From NCBI GenBank assembly GCA_020086605.1, contig JACBWW010000028.1, positions 7,845,822 through 7,909,821 on the forward strand: a stretch of DNA of 64,000 nucleotides, given 5' to 3'. Source of the stretch: Lanius collurio (lineage: Eukaryota; Chordata; Aves; Passeriformes; Laniidae). Position numbers and translations under genes: made by a program. Within the stretch, counting starts at the first letter, position 1, and each line of letters begins with the position of its first letter. The notes below the pieces were generated by a model. That model ran no database searches and was not told the origin of the DNA. It saw only the letters and a program-made list of their open reading frames with translations. Shown one piece after another: positions 1-14,415 of the stretch.

Positions 1-3000
1 TTTACCCCAGAGGTGAAAAAATCTGAAGCAACAAATTAGTTAAAAATGTTTTTTTCCTAGTAACTGACTACATACACATTTCTTCCTCTGCTCAGTGTGA
101 TTGAGTATGAATGAACCTCATTCCAAGGGAAAAAACCTTGCAGTTGTCCAGGAGATTGGTAGACTTTTAGTTGTGTTTAATGTAGTCTGTCTAGACTACT
201 GATTATATCAAAAAGTGTTTAGAGTACCTCAAACCCTCTAAAAAGCAAATTGCTATTTCTTTGCTTATGAACACTATAATACTCTATATAATTCTTATAA
301 TACTATAACTATCCCACCATAAAATACAAACTCTATGAGACTGAAAGTATTTCTCAGTGTTTTGGCTGTGCTACAAGCAATGACACTCCTATCTTATTGT
401 GGCTTGTTAAAAGCATGTGTTGTGTTAAAACCTCTTCGTTTTTATCATTATCTTTCTTAGAAATAAATTTTATGAATAGACATATGATTATTAGTATTAT
501 AGCATGTAGTACTAGTGTTTTATTTTTTTGTAAAAGATGTTATGTATTTTATAATCTGCCTCTCTTAAACAGATGAGTCTTTTGTTTTGCTTAGGATTTC
601 AGAAATTTAGTGACTAAATTGGACTTTATATATTCCCCTGATTCCTGAGGAACAATTACTTATTATTCCCATCACAAGCCCATCTCTCTGGTGCCATTTA
701 GATTCATAAAATTAAAATGCCTCTTAGTCCATCTCAACACATCTGCCAAATGGTAAAAATATTAGAGGAGCATAGTGCATCTGTCAGCCTGTTTTTACTT
801 TGTATAATCACACATTTTTTAAAAAGGTTTTTATACTATTAGTTTTATACCATTAAATTGATTAGTTGGCTACTATTTCCATTAAGATTGCCCAGTTCTT
901 GGCAATTTCCATTCCATGATTTCCTTTGAGACTAATTAGTTTTTTACACAGTGAAAAATACAAGAAATACAGAAAAGAATACAAAAAAAAAACAATTCAA
1001 GCAACATGAGGGATTCTGATAGCATGGAAAATGCTGTCAAGGTGCAGTTTTGATGTACTTTTGTGAAGATCAATTGAAGGACTACAAGTGGGAAAGGAGC
1101 AGAAAAACATTTAATTGTAGCAGAATTCATTGTTGTTATAAAAAAACCCCTCCAAGCAGCTTGAGAAATAAAGACTTAATGTCATTTTATGATAGTAAAC
1201 TAAGAAAAAAATAATATAACATTTTAAAATATTCTCTCTTTTTTCCATGTTTTGTCAGAAGCTCTTTATGACATAGGCATTCGCATTTTCCTGGGAGACT
1301 CTCACTGGACTGTTTCTCAGTCTAAGTTGTTACTCTGTGTTGTCTGCATATCCTCAGTCATGCTTGTACTCTTGACACCAACAGGGTGATCACTCCTGGC
1401 CTCACACAAGCTGGTGCTGAGGCACCAAGTTGGTCTCTGATCACAGTAGTGTCTTGCTGAAACTTTTACTCCTTTATTTCCTGCATCTTTTTTTACCTTT
1501 TTTTTTTTTTTTTTGTATCCTGAGAGTTACTCTCACTGTTACACAAATCCAAAACTCTTTTTTATATCCTACAACCAGTTTAAATGTAAGCATATGGTCT
1601 TTGTTTATATAAATGCCAAAACTTGTCAGCAAACTCTGAAGAAAGGCAGTGCCCCTTACCCTCACCTTTGTTGGAAACAAAACAAATACTGATGCCAGTC
1701 CTGATCTCTGTCAAGAAGTGTGCCAAACATTCTTACTTTGTCCAAAAGTGGCAGTTTGCTAAGACACATCATGCAAGCTGACATAGCCCTTCTAAAGTTA
1801 AATTAGGTAAATTAATAACCTTGAACAAGGTCACCAGTTAGGTCAGGAGACATGAAAATGCCATTATGGGCTTTCAGCATATTTTTGCTAGTTTTAGGTT
1901 CCTCACTGACTGCAGGAAAGATCAAAACTTAAATAAAGTCTTAATGGGAACTAAGTCTGGGGTCATCACAGAACGCCACATAACACAGAAGGAGGTTTGA
2001 AAAGGAAACCTGGGAAAGGGTTTTAAAGAAAGCTTAGGCCTGCAAGTATGGTTTCATCTTATGCTAAAACATGTTTCTAGACATGTTCACTTCTAGGGTG
2101 ACAGTGCAGATCAGAAATACAGAGCTACCACCAAGGTTTTTCAGGTTATACTTTCACTGGAGATGAAAGGTTCTAATGGACACAAATACTGTGGAATTTC
2201 TTTCTAACTCTTTTGCGCTAAGGCATTAAACTCAGTATCTCCTAAGCAGTAGATTGAGTCTAAGCTTGAATTCTTCAGCCCAATAGGCACCTATGAATAC
2301 TTCTTTTTCTATAGTTTTCTTGTATTCCCCAGATCCCAAAGTCAGTCGTGCTTTGAGGTCTAGTTCAGTAACCCCTAAAAAAAAAATCCCCACAAGCATA
2401 AGAAACATGAATCTTGACATCTACCTTAATTTCTTTAACATTTTTAGATAACTGCAACTCATTTATTTCACCCATTCAACTCCTTGATTTTTAACTGTAA
2501 CTATAATGAAATCCTAAATCTGCTACCTATTTCATAAGCCCTAACCTGCCAGGTCCCTGTAATCTTTATAGAACAAAACTGACATAAGAGTTTAACAAGC
2601 TCTATTTCTTATTGTTTCTAAGTCTTAATTGCATGTACCAAAATTACCTATCACGAATTAAATTACTTTTTTCCTATTTTTTTTAGTTTCAAAACCAACT
2701 AGAACGGATAAATATCCCTGTTAGTGGGGGTTATTTAATGCAAATGATTTGCATTTCCAGTATCTCTTTAAATACATATTAGAAAGCACTTAACAATGAA
2801 AAAAAAATGTTTTAAACTGTGTTGAAGTTAATTAATTGTTTTAGAAGCACTGCTACAGCTAGATCTTCATGAACTATGTTTTGTGAAAATATATGGTAAA
2901 TTTTTCATATCAGAGGTTTTGAATGCCCAAAATAGGTTGTTCTGAGAAATCTTACTAATAAAGGCTTCTTGTACTCTGTAAGAGTTGGGCACACTAGGAT

Positions 3001-5179
3001 GCTAGAAAAAAATGGCAGATAATCATTTAAAATGCTTTTAAAAATGCAGCATTTGTAGGGTTTGCCTGCAATGAATTTTAAATGTAAAAATCTGTAACAA
3101 AAGATAAAACTTTGGTCTTTATATATGGTCACTGCTGAAGACAGGAGACACACCTACATGGAGTTTGGATTTAGCACAGTGTGATCCTTTACAGATTCAT
3201 ATTAATGTGAAAGAAATAGCTAGAGATTTAACTGGTCAATATTATCCTTCTAGTACATCTCAAGTATTGTTTGTAGAAGAGTCTGAGTTGCAATAGTGGT
3301 ATGCAGTCCTAAGAAAAGAGATCTTATCCCCCAAAGAGTTTTTGAGTATTTGCTGTAGGGGGAAGAACAGTACCTGCTAAAAGAGTGACTTGCCCCACCT
3401 GTTGGCTCATATTTATAAGGTGAACATGATTGTTTGCATACAAAGAGAGGAAAAGGGTTAAGGTGTATACTAAGAAAACAGTAAATGTAATATTGCAGTA
3501 TTGCACGGTTTGCTTTCCTTATGAAATGGGATGCAGCCGCAAGAATCATTAATCCTCTATAATTCTTTGCCAGTCTTGATGTTACAGAAGTGGTGGGACT
3601 AGAACTAATGGAATCTGGGAATGGATATTAATTCTACTTTTGTAATTTCCTTTTTAATTTGCTTTCAGTAAATTACTGTTGCATACAAAAGAGGAAATGA
3701 GACTTCTACAAGATCTAAAATAAAGGATGTTAAAAAAAGAGATTAAGTAGTTCATAAGAATGAAAAACTGTTCAAGCAGAAGTCATTTTATATCTCAAAA
3801 GAGAAATGTCTCAGATTTATGTCAATCCATGACAAAGAATTTTCTTTCCTTTACATATGCTTTTGCTGGTTCCTAAAGTGCCAGAAAACCATCTACAGAA
3901 TCTTTCCTCCTTTCTATTCACCCTACTATTATCCAATAAGCACAATGACCCTAATATCTATAACCAAATTTTTCTTCTCAGTCAATTTGCCAGAATTCAA
4001 ACAGATGCCATAGAATAACTTGGACTGAGTAGCTCTGTGATCTTTCTTGTAAGCTTTTGTCCCAAAAGACTACATATCATCCAGTTCATTTGTTGAATTA
4101 TGTTTAATTCAACCTTTTTCCTGGGAGTCAGTTGCATTCTGAGAAGTTTTTCCTGATCCAGCTAGCAGCTGGGGGTAGGCACTCAGGGTTTAGAAGTTAG
4201 GAGAGCAAGCCAAGATGACATCTGATCAGTGATGGCTTCAAAGCTCCTTTCCTTCTTGCCACATCCAGGATCAGACAAGCAGAAGATATTGGATATGATA
4301 ATGGGGATTATCAGGAGACTCATGCACTCTGTGGAGGCCTTGAACAGATATAAATGAGGGAGACTGAGGATTTCAGGTTCTGGTGGGCATGATGTTACAG
4401 GATCTGGAGACAACAGAGCAGTGTGGACACCAGCAGCTATTCTGAGTTTCTCAGCCACATTCTGGTCCTTGTGCTCCTGATGTCAGAATCCAGCAGACAG
4501 AATCCCAAAACAAATCATTTCCTTAGGTGCTGGCCCTTCCAGACAAACTAATCAAGGGTTCAGAGTAGTTGTGTTAGAGCTAATTTTCTTGGCACATATG
4601 CTAAAGCTAGGGTTGCACCTAAGCAAGATAGGCTTTTTCATGTAGATGCATTGGCTTTGCAGGATATATGTTACTATTGCTTAAAAAAATACATTTATGT
4701 AATAAAAATGGGGGCTGAAATAACTGGGATTGCATGGAGATTTACAGGTGTTTATAACATCTGGCCTTCTACCAGTCCCATTCTCCATCTTCTTCTAACT
4801 GGTGGTTGAACAGGCTCTCAGCTGGTGCAGCAGGCTGGCTGGGGCTCCCTAGGCTAGAAAGCAAACACGGGGGTGGCAGCAGTGGGACTGACACTGCAAA
4901 GAGTGAGCATTAGTAGTCACAACAATGAGCAGTGGTGTGCTTTTAACCTGTGGGCAGGAAGGGGAATGGTACCTGACATTCAAATTCCTCTGTGTCTGAG
5001 AAAGGAAGAATGGTCCAAAACTGGTTTTAACCCAGAGAGTGAAGTTGAAGATCCCAGTGCAGCTGATGTCTTTGATAATGGTGCCAGTGAGTCCTCCTCA
5101 GTGGCCCTGTAGGGCTTGCAGGCCTGCAGAAAGAACCTGTTTGCACAACATGTTTAATGAGGGATGGTCTTACTGCCTG
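1..5179. other. Intergenic, no gene seen
   Basis: AT-rich unique-looking sequence. It contains a T17 run (1498-1514) and a small hairpin at 4092-4113. Open frames up to 99 codons are present on both strands but none shows a domain or splice structure I recognise. From about 4750 the composition becomes GC-richer and includes a 79-codon frame (4873-5112) of unknown meaning. Confidence 0.7.
4092..4113. other. 9-bp hairpin with 4-base loop
   Basis: GTTGAATTA, loop TGTT, TAATTCAAC. AT-rich, so chance is likely. Confidence 0.7.
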
Positions 5180-5560
5180 GGTATGAACCAGCAGTGTGCA
5201 CTCACAGCCCAGAAAACCAACTGCATCCTGGGCTGCATCAAAAGCACGGTGGGCAGCAGGTGTTTCTGTCTCTCTGCTCTGCTCTGATTAGATCCCACCT
5301 GGAACACTGCATCATGCTCTGGGGCCCCCAATACAAGGAGGATGTGGAGCTGTTGGAGCAGGTCCAGAGAAGAGCCATGACAATGATCATAAGGCTGGGG
5401 CACCTCTCCTGGGAGGAAAAGCTGAGAAAACTGAGATTGTTTTGAAGAAGAGCCTGTTGTACTAGGAAAAGTGATAGTGGTTTTAAATTAAAAGATGTTA
5501 GATTCAGATTAGACATAAGGAAGAAAGTGTTTATGAAGAGTCCTGAAACACTTAGAGAAG
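5180..5560 (+). mobile_element. CR1 LINE fragment (3' part of ORF2 and beginning of 3' UTR)
   Basis: The sequence follows the CR1 region that encodes 'MSQQCALVAKKANCILGCI', the 'RSHLEHC..LWGPQYKEDVELLEQVQRRA' block and 'EEKLRKL'. It then jumps to the 'TTTAAATTAAAAGA...AGATTAGACATAAGGAAGAAA' part, which suggests an internal deletion near 5440-5480. The 3' end is missing. Reading frames are interrupted, so it is an inactive old copy. Bases 4750-5179 just upstream are GC-richer but I do not recognise them as CR1. Confidence 0.85.
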
Positions 5561-8500
5561 TCACACAGCAAAGAGCAAGCAGCTCTGTAATCAAAGCACA
5601 TGCTCTTAGCCTTTAGTGATGATAAACTGATGACAAAAACCCAGCCAGAAAACCCAGCCACAGCTCCATGGACCATGTTTAAGAAGAATAAACCATGATG
5701 TAAGGAAGACTGAAAGTGGAAGCACAATAAAGTAGAAATTGTCTGATGAAAAAAAAAGAAAAAGTCTAGAGGAAAGAGCAATATATTTCAAATAAAAACT
5801 GGACATCACATTTGTGAAAAAAAGTTAATTTCTAAGGGAAAAAAAAGCTGAAATTAAACATATGAATTTCTAGTATGGAAATGTAAAGATGTGTATGAAT
5901 CTCAGGAGAAAGAATACAATTTGAAGGGCAAGAACATCTGGAATAACACAGAAATGTAGTCCACCTCTCTGGAATGAAATCTCCACTTACAGCAACTATG
6001 TAACAATTTCCTTTAATAAAGATTTGAACTGACCTAAAATGGGGTTAATCCTTGTTGCCTTAGCCAATCACTCCTCTTGCCTCTTCAGCTTCCCCCCAAA
6101 ATTTAAACAAGAGGAAACACAGTAAAGGGAGGGAAATTAAGAATGAAGTATCTGGAATGTGTCCCTAGAGTGGCAGCTCCTGTCACTTTTCATTCATAGT
6201 GAATTCAGGGACTGAAATCAAAAGGACTGATGGATGATTTTCAGGTTTTCTTCCACTGAAACAAATCTATCAAAAAATATTGACAAGCATTTCAATTTGC
6301 CTACTTATGCAGCTAGGACTGTTAAATTTGTTTATGAGGTGCCTCAGATGTGACAAATTTCTAAGTTCCCTTCCAGGATACACCAGGAATACTAATATCT
6401 GGGAAAAGTGAGGTGAAAGCTGTATCTGTGGCATAGCCTGTGCTCTTCTTCTATCCATAAATTGTCTTTCAAGGAAGAAAAATAAATTATAAAAGAGAGA
6501 ATGTTTTGGGCTGGTATTTCCCTTCTGCTTGGAATTTCAAGCAGGTTCTCTGCTTCACTGCAGAAAGTGATGGACTGCCTGTGTGACAAGGCCAGGGGGG
6601 AGCTGGCTTGGTCCTGGTGACATCACTGCTTTCCATGACTGCTGTAGGCACACTGTGCTTCCCATGAATTGACAGGAGCTGTCAGAAGAACAAATTGTTG
6701 TTCTGGCTCTACAGACTTTCTCTACATGTAACAGTTTCCAGTTTTATTAACATCTGCTTCTAAAGACATAAGTATTGCCTTTACAGCTTTGGAGAACTTG
6801 TTCTTCTCTGATGTCACTCTTAAGCAGCATTGAATATGGAATAGAATATTAGAATATACAGGTCGGTTTTGATGGGAGTGTAAGACCCAGTTTCCTATAA
6901 ATATACAACACTGAAAGTAATGAGAATGCACATTTGCGAATTTCAATGCATACTCCTCTGCAAAATGCTTACAGGCACTCCCATTAATTCACAATTAGAC
7001 CTCTTATGGCAAGAGCAAAAGGTCTAACAACATTAAATTCAATATGTAAAATTACAGGGAAGTGAGCACAGTAACAAAAGAACTAGAGATATTTTTTTTT
7101 CCATTTGGCACAAAAGAATCTCTACCTACATTGCCCTAAGGAAACATTTAGTTCTTTAACATCAGCATGTGCTCTTCTATTTTATTTGGTTGTATTTTTG
7201 GCATATGTAATCAGCCTTCTAACTTTTCTTGGTAGTACTTTTGAGAATTTACATATCTTTATTTCTTTCACTTAACCTTTTTGAACTCAAAATGGGAATT
7301 TTATGGTACACTTTTTTTCTGTAGGTGTTCATATTCTTAAAAAATATTTTGTTCTAAGACTTTCAAATCAACAGATTATCATGTTTTAGGATATGCTGAC
7401 ATGGAGCAGCAGGACTTATTATCCTAACTTCTGCAGTGTCTCACCTTCTGTTGTTGCTCGTCAAGTCACTGTTAAGATATTATCTGAAGAAAAACAGCTC
7501 CTCAACAGACTGATGTATACAAAACCAACCAGAGAGAAAGTGGAGAAAACAGTAATATAAACATATTTAGCACAATTCTCTATTTTATTAAAAAATTCTG
7601 CAGCAAACTATTTCTATGTACATATAACCACTTCCATTATAAGCCTCTCTTCTATTGTATCCTTCTCCAGACAATCCCAGAACTCCAGCTTTCTTAAATA
7701 CAAAGACATATTTAAAACTTTCTTTCTGTTTTCCATCTGCAGTTCAGTCCCAATTCAATGTGCAGGCTCACTGCATGGTCATTAATTGTGTTTGCATGGT
7801 AGCATTCTGTAGTTGGGATGCTAGCATCTGCACAGTATGTGTTTAGCTCATGTTAATGTTAGTTATGTTGATTTAGACATAGGAAGCTCAGGCTCTCTGA
7901 GAAGGGAATATGTCATCCTTGGGTTTCCTCCCACTTTACCCTGCTACCGCAATTTCACATTAAGCCCTTTCTAAATGCACACTTTCACATCAATCCAAAA
8001 AGAACAACCATTTTTCCTTTGAAAGTACTTGCAATTACAAGATGATAAACAATAACACAGAGCAATTAGATTTTTAGGAGGGGAAAAATAAAGCACTTTT
8101 TGTACCACAATACACCACTCCACAGGAATCCATGCCATTTCCCACTCATCTCTCATTATCTGTGATTAGGGCCTTTACACTGAACACCCCCACCAACCAA
8201 ATTTTGCAATGTTTGTAATAATAGTAATTAGTCAACATTTATTGAACAGCACTTCTCACCTGCACATCTTGAAGTGTTGTAAAAAAGATGCAGGAGCAAG
8301 CTTGGACAAACTTCAGGCTAACACCAAGGTTAGGTGAAAATCAAGACACTGGCTACTTACCTTTGGGCAGCTCTAAGTCTCTTGTTATGTCCACACCACT
8401 AGATGAAAGAGGGTCCAGCACTGCTCAGTGGTGCAGTGTTGATGCTGTTTTAGTGCTTGCATCCCCTGGAAGAGATTATCTGTGATGGATGCCATTTTAG

Positions 8501-9695
8501 TGGTTCAAAACAGAGCCAGGGGGTCAATTAACAATGAAATTTCCTGGATAATGACAGCACCAGTGTTGCAACAGATCACTTGGACTTCTTCATTAGTGCT
8601 GTTGGTGCATTCTCTTCTGATATATTTCAGCTGACATAGCTGAAAATTACTGAAAATCTAGAAGCCTACTTGTCCCTGCTGATAATCTCCAGACTCCAAA
8701 TGACAACACCACTTATCCACTTATTATAAATTATTATAAAGATAAAAGAAATTTTTTCTCACTTCCAAAATGTCTTTCCAGTATTCAGATTCCTTTGTCT
8801 GGGAAAAACCCATCTCTACTGCTGAGTGGAAGGGAACAACCAAATAACATTAAAAAAATGGCTAAAAAATTCACTCAGGAAAAAGAAATAAAGATATTCC
8901 AAATTGTTTAAGAATTTTCAACATTTTTATGAAGTCACACTCTGTATTGTAACAAAATTCAGAGGATTCTGGGTGCTCATACTTATCACAGCATAAGAAG
9001 TTTTGTTAAATCTATCATGTCAGTTATTTAGACAAAATTGCATTGTTAAGTTACAGGATCTCCTTCCAAGTATGTCATGAGAAACACATGAGATACAATT
9101 AGATTAATATATTGCTGTTTATGATTCCATTTACTTTTTTAGCAAAGCAATTAACTCTACCTCTAAATGCAGTAATAACCATGAAATTATTTACTGACTT
9201 TGTCTTCTGTTTTACCAGGTTATATACCATGTTTATTTCTGTTAACCAGAAAATGATAAGACTGTAGTTTTTTTATAATGAGCTTCATTTTTTCTTGCTG
9301 AGTTCACAGTAAGGAAATTATCATTAATAAATTCTTCTGTTCTGATAAAAGTAGGTGATGTTCTGATACCCTATAGCTCAGCTCTCATAGCAATAAGCCA
9401 TTTTTAGTTAGACTGGTAAGTTTATCAATCAGATTCATGCACAAAGCAGCACCAAAAGGAACCCCAAAGGAGCATTACAGTCTCTGATTGTGGCTGTTGT
9501 GAAACAGGTCAAATCCCCATTAGTGCTACACACTTCGTAGTATTCTACGTAGTATTACACGTTGTAAACTCTGGTATTAGATTAAATCTAGTCATAAAGC
9601 ACTTCAAAGACATTTCAGAAGCCATAGCTGGTAGTTCCCTTCCATAATAGGATAGATTCTGCCTGTCTCTGACTGAGACAGTCTTCATTTGGGAG

Positions 9696-9740
9696 GTATA
9701 TATATATACATATATGCACATACACACAGACGTATACATT
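9696..9740. repeat. TA/CA microsatellite-like tract
   Basis: Alternating TATATATATA, CATATATGCACATACACACA steps, imperfect. Confidence 0.75.
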
Positions 9741-11120
9741 ATGCATAAAATGTTACAATACTATATATAACATAATGCAATTTTCACCATTTTTCTGGAT
9801 CCAGCTGGATGCCCCTTTTGCATCTGTTACTCATGGGGTGATCTAATGGGAGACCTGGCTCACAAATAGTTGAAGGTGTTCCAGAAATTTGTGAAGCCTG
9901 ATACTGCTTCACTTCATAGCATGGTGACAAGAGGTTTTTTAAAACTGACTTTGACACCTTTAACATCTCACCAATCTTTCAACAGAGAGTAGAGAAGTTG
10001 TAACCAATAGAAAAAGAAGAAAATTTAACCATGATGTTTTTATAATGTTAGTTTTGTTATCACCTCTCAGGACAGTGGGAAAGACTTGCTTTCTTAGAAG
10101 AAGCTAGAAAACATAAAGATGCAGAGGACACATTTCCCTGCTCAGCCACCAAGTACTCTGAAAGAGCATGAACACCAGTATCACATGGTGGCTGTCTGCT
10201 GCACAAGAAGTGCAACTCTGGGAAAGAACAGCTCATGCACAAAGAAGGTAATTCAAAGCTTGCTTTTTATGCTCCCCAGCCTGGGACTTAGTAAGAAATT
10301 TGTTCTTCATTTAGAGAGAAAGAAATCACCATTTGTTACTGTAAGTAAATTTGACATCTCTGCGTATGGCAACAGTTTCAGACATTGTGTGTGGGAGACA
10401 GAGGGTGACAGGTACAGTACTGCTAGCTTTGTGGACTAAAAAAACCTTTCGTATTCCAAAAGAGATATGAGTCTTTAATATTCTGCCCCAGTGCTTAGAC
10501 TGCTGTTAGATACAGAGAGTTGCTATTAACTGTTTTCACACACAGAAGAAAGTAATTTAGATTACAAAGATTTTTGGCATTGCTACAGTTGGTATAAAGT
10601 AATTGCAGAGTTTCTTTATTTCCCCTTTTCTTTTCTAAAAATGAAAGACAGAAGAACATTTATAAAAATGCATGTTTCTGCTGAGCTGCTCCTGAAGACA
10701 GCTGGGAGAAAAGACCACAATTTAATGGTCATTAGTATGAATTGATATTCTTAAGTAGATAAAGGACTGAGAAAAAAAGTAATTCCAAAATTTGCAAAAT
10801 ACTTTGTGTAAAGATGACTACTTCTTTAGTAACAGGAAATATGCAATAGATAAACTTTGAAAGAATTGCCTATCACTAAACCCACTTATATTCAAACTCC
10901 TTACTCTTAAGAACGAATTTTTTAATCTGTAACATTGCATTCAGCTTTCTAAAGCTGCATTGTCCAACAAATCTATTTGTTCTATTGACACTCATTGACT
11001 ATTACATCCCATTGATTTGAGGTTTCTTTTTCAGATGAGGGACCTTTAAAATGTACAGAAGTGCTCTTAGGTTGAAAGGGGTCCTAAGCTGGAAAGACTT
11101 TATTATGTTATTTTGGTTAT

Positions 11121-11210
11121 TCTGTTCTTTAGCTGTTGTTTTGTTTCTTTTTTTGGATTTATTGGTTTTTTTATTGTTTTGTTTTTTGGTTTTTTGGGGT
11201 TTCTTTAACC
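11121..11210. repeat. T/G-rich low-complexity tract
   Basis: Repeated TTTTTGG, TTTTATTG and TTTTTTGGTTTTTTGGGG words with very few C or A. Confidence 0.8.
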
Positions 11211-12405
11211 TCTCTTCATTTACTAGCATAGTAGCATTCATTTTGACTTTTCTGCTTATCCAGCTGGGGACACTTACCTGCTTCTTGTAGAATCTTCTAG
11301 TTAAAAGAAGCAGTGGCATTTTAGGGATCAATGAAAGGGAAAATGCAAAAGTCAGGTAAAACAATTAAATGTTCAGATCTCATGAGTCCACAAAGCAATG
11401 TGAGAGACCTTAATAGAAAATAGGTTTTGACACCTTGGAGATTTCAAATATAATTAGATGATTTGTGTTTCACTTGAACTCTAAAAGTAGATTAAACTTT
11501 GTTCCTTTTTTATTTTATTCTAAATATTTCATGTCTTAGTCAGAAGGATCTTCTTAGTATTTGATAATTTGATAGCATCCGTTTTGGTGAGATAGTGTCA
11601 ATGAAGTCCATGAAAATGTGCACACAGTTATAACAAAGAGTAGAATTATTACAGAATTCTTCAAATCAGTCTGAAATAAGGGTAAAAGTCTTCTATCAGC
11701 AGTTATGCAAATGTCTATCAAGAGTCAAGTCTTCCATACAATGGAAACTGATATAACACAATCAAAAGGACTTGGACTTGTAACACAAACAAAAGTGTTG
11801 ATACCAGTTTGGGATCTAGCATCCATGATATAAAATTTTATATTCTATCAAATATTTTCAAAATATTAGTGGTTAAGCAAGCAACTATTTAAATAATTTT
11901 TCAGGTTTATTTAAAGTAAAAAATTCTTTTATTCCTTTTCGTGCCTATGACCTCTCAATATCACTGCTACCTATGTGAATCTTGTCTACGCCATTACAGT
12001 GTATTTTGTCCACTCATATTAAATCTAATTAAGAGGTGTCTTCTTGAGCCATGGCTCTGGGCTTTTTCCATAAACAAAAGCATATTTTAAACCTCCAAAT
12101 AAAGATGAAATATGATAGAGCTATCAGAGTGACAACTCTTATTTCAGTGTTTAATTCCATTTTTTAATTGATTCAGTCTTTAGGTGTAAGCATGTTTTGT
12201 AGTTTGCTTTCTCAGAGTGAAAGAAATTGTGCTATCTAGGACGCACTTATTTTCACCTTTATAATCCTTGTATTCCATTTCCACAACCCTAAACTGACAT
12301 TACCAAAATCCTCCTGTTCTTCTGAAATGAACTTTCTTGTTGAAAAACGTGATCTAAATGATCAATGCAATGACACAAGGAAGATTTTATAGAACCTCAA
12401 AATAT

Positions 12406-12737
12406 ATCATAGAATGGCCTGTGTGGACCAGGCCATTAAGTGTTGTTAAACAACACAGTCCAACACCCCTGCTGTGGACAGAGACATTTTGCACTAGACC
12501 AGGTTGCTCAGAGCTCCAGCCAACCTGGCCTTAAACCCTTCCAGTGATGGGACATCCACAGCTTCTCTGGGCAACCTCTTGCAGTACCCCACCACCCTCA
12601 CAGTAAAGAATTTTTTCCTGGTATCTAATCTAAACCTACTGTCCTTCAGTTTGAAAACATTCCTCCTTGTCCTGTCACTACATACTCTTGTAAATAATTC
12701 CTCTCCAGCTATCTTTTAGGCTTCCTCCAGGTACATC
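12406..12737 (-). mobile_element. CR1 LINE 3' fragment
   Basis: It begins with ATCATAGAATGG, the reverse complement of the CR1 3' end. It continues through the familiar antisense blocks: a pair of 'caggttgctcagagctc' and 'ccaacctggcc', then 'gggacatccacagcttctctggg' and 'aaagaattttttcct'. It is cut off near the 'gcttcctccaggtac' block. The 72-codon plus-strand frame inside it is antisense and not a gene. Confidence 0.9.
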
Positions 12738-13197
12738 CCTTGCATATTCTTCTTACTAAATACAGTTGAGGAGTGTAGGCATAATGTGTGACATAAAGCA
12801 AATAATTGCTATTTGTATAAAGTGTACTAGAAATGTGTATTAGAAATGTGCATTAGAAAACAAAAGGGGAAAACAATTCATCAGGAATATTATAGATAAC
12901 TGTGGCATCTAGGACCTCTGTATTTAGAGTCAGGCTAGGATTCCCATTTAATTGGGTCTGTGAGACCAGGTGCACAGGATGAAGCTGGTAACTCTGTGGG
13001 TAAAAGGCATGAACAGCCTGCCTCTGAGGCACCATATCTCTTCTACACAGCTCACCTAATCAAAGGAAAAAAGTGGAAGTGGGCTTGCAAAACATTCATA
13101 ATTTTCTGTATTAAAATGATGTTTGAATCTTCCAAAATCATCTGAGCCCTAGTTACAGCTAAATGGCTGTAAGAATTTTGTATAGAATTAAAGTATC

Positions 13198-13400
13198 AGA
13201 GAATCATAGACCAGTTTGAGTTGGAAAGGCTGTTTAAGGCGGTCTGGCCCAATCTCCCTGACATCTTCAAGTAGATCAGATTGCTCAGATCCCCATCCAA
13301 CCTGACTTTGAATGTTGCCAGGGGTGCAGCACCTACCTCTCAGCTCTCTGGGCAGTCCCAGTTGACTTCTCTAAGCATGGTTTCTTGACATCTTTTTACT
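13198..13400 (-). mobile_element. CR1 LINE 3' fragment
   Basis: It starts with AGAATCATAGACC, then 'gagttggaaaggc', 'cagattgctcagat' and 'ccaacctgactttgaatg', all antisense CR1 3' UTR blocks. It is more diverged than the copy 460 bases upstream and belongs to a different subfamily. The right boundary is approximate. Confidence 0.85.
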
Positions 13401-14410
13401 TCAGAAATACATATTCACTTGTTGTGCACCCCATTCTCTTGTGTTATAAAGAGGACTTTTTGTACAACAGATGCTTTGCTAAGTGCTTTGCTGTGCCTTT
13501 TCTCTTGCATTTTCATAGAATTTTCTGTTATAGATAATTGATGAGCTGAAACATACTTTATACTTTTATCTGAGATGTCTAAGACTTGGCATGAGGAATA
13601 AAAGAATTAATATTTAAGGTACTAAAACACCAGTTCTAAGCAGTGCACTCAGAAATTTAATTTGGCCCAGTATATTTACTAGGGAGTGGACTGTGTCTAA
13701 AGAACTATGATGTGAAAATTTAATTTGGAGATCTTGATAAGGGTGTGTTTAATCTCTGTCTAACTGCAAAGCTTTCTCACATAAAAATTGTTTTGATTTT
13801 ATTAAGTAGATTATGACAGCTGCTGAGGTCAGCGGTGGTAGCAACTGGGTGTCTACAGCCAGAAAGTGTGATTGAATTCCTTCCCCAAGGAGCAGTGGAA
13901 ATACAGTCTGCAGGCCAATCATCTTGATAGGTGCAGGCATTCTTCCAAGCACAAGAGAAATTTTGAAATACTAGGAACTAGAGGCAAAGTAGGGAGATGA
14001 TTAGAAGATAAATAGCCTTTGGATGAGATCAGGGAATTTTTTTGGTATCAGTCTTGAAATCAACTGTTCGTCTGGACATATAAAATTAATTTCATCCTGA
14101 AATAGCACTGAACACAGGTAAGAAGCTGAAATGTGTCATGCAAACTCTTTTACTTTGGTCCTATTCTCCCTCTTTCTAAAGATATTTTATCTACAGATGA
14201 AACAGCATAACATAGATGTGGATGCTGAAAAGGTGGAGGCAGAGAAATTTTCCAGCTTTCTGTCAATATCCTGTGAAAGTTTTGCTTTCACACACAGGCT
14301 TGCTAAAAGCAGTGAGAGGTTTTTGTAAATCAAGCCTTTATCTTGCAGGTGCAAGTTTGTTATGCACAGTCTATTATGTTATTCTGGAGAAAATATTTTG
14401 AAATGGGTGT

Positions 14411-14415
14411 CATAG
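14411..14415. repeat. Target-site duplication CATAG (left copy; right copy 14576-14580)
   Basis: An exact 5-bp repeat borders the solo LTR. In birds 5-bp duplications are typical of ERVL-like or some other retroviral integrases. Five bases can match by chance, but the position relative to TG...CA-like ends makes it credible. Confidence 0.6.

Larger units (their letters stand above)
5561..12405. other. Intergenic, no gene seen
   Basis: AT-rich sequence without recognisable repeats except a TA/CA microsatellite-like tract at 9696-9740 and a T/G-rich low-complexity stretch at 11121-11210. The 120-codon minus-strand frame at 11002-11364 comes from this T-rich stretch (Lys/Asn/Gln-rich when read backwards) and is not a gene. 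Confidence 0.7.

Noticed and set aside
11002..11364. 120-codon Lys/Asn-rich frame on the minus strand
   Set aside because: It is the antisense reading of a T/G-rich low-complexity tract.
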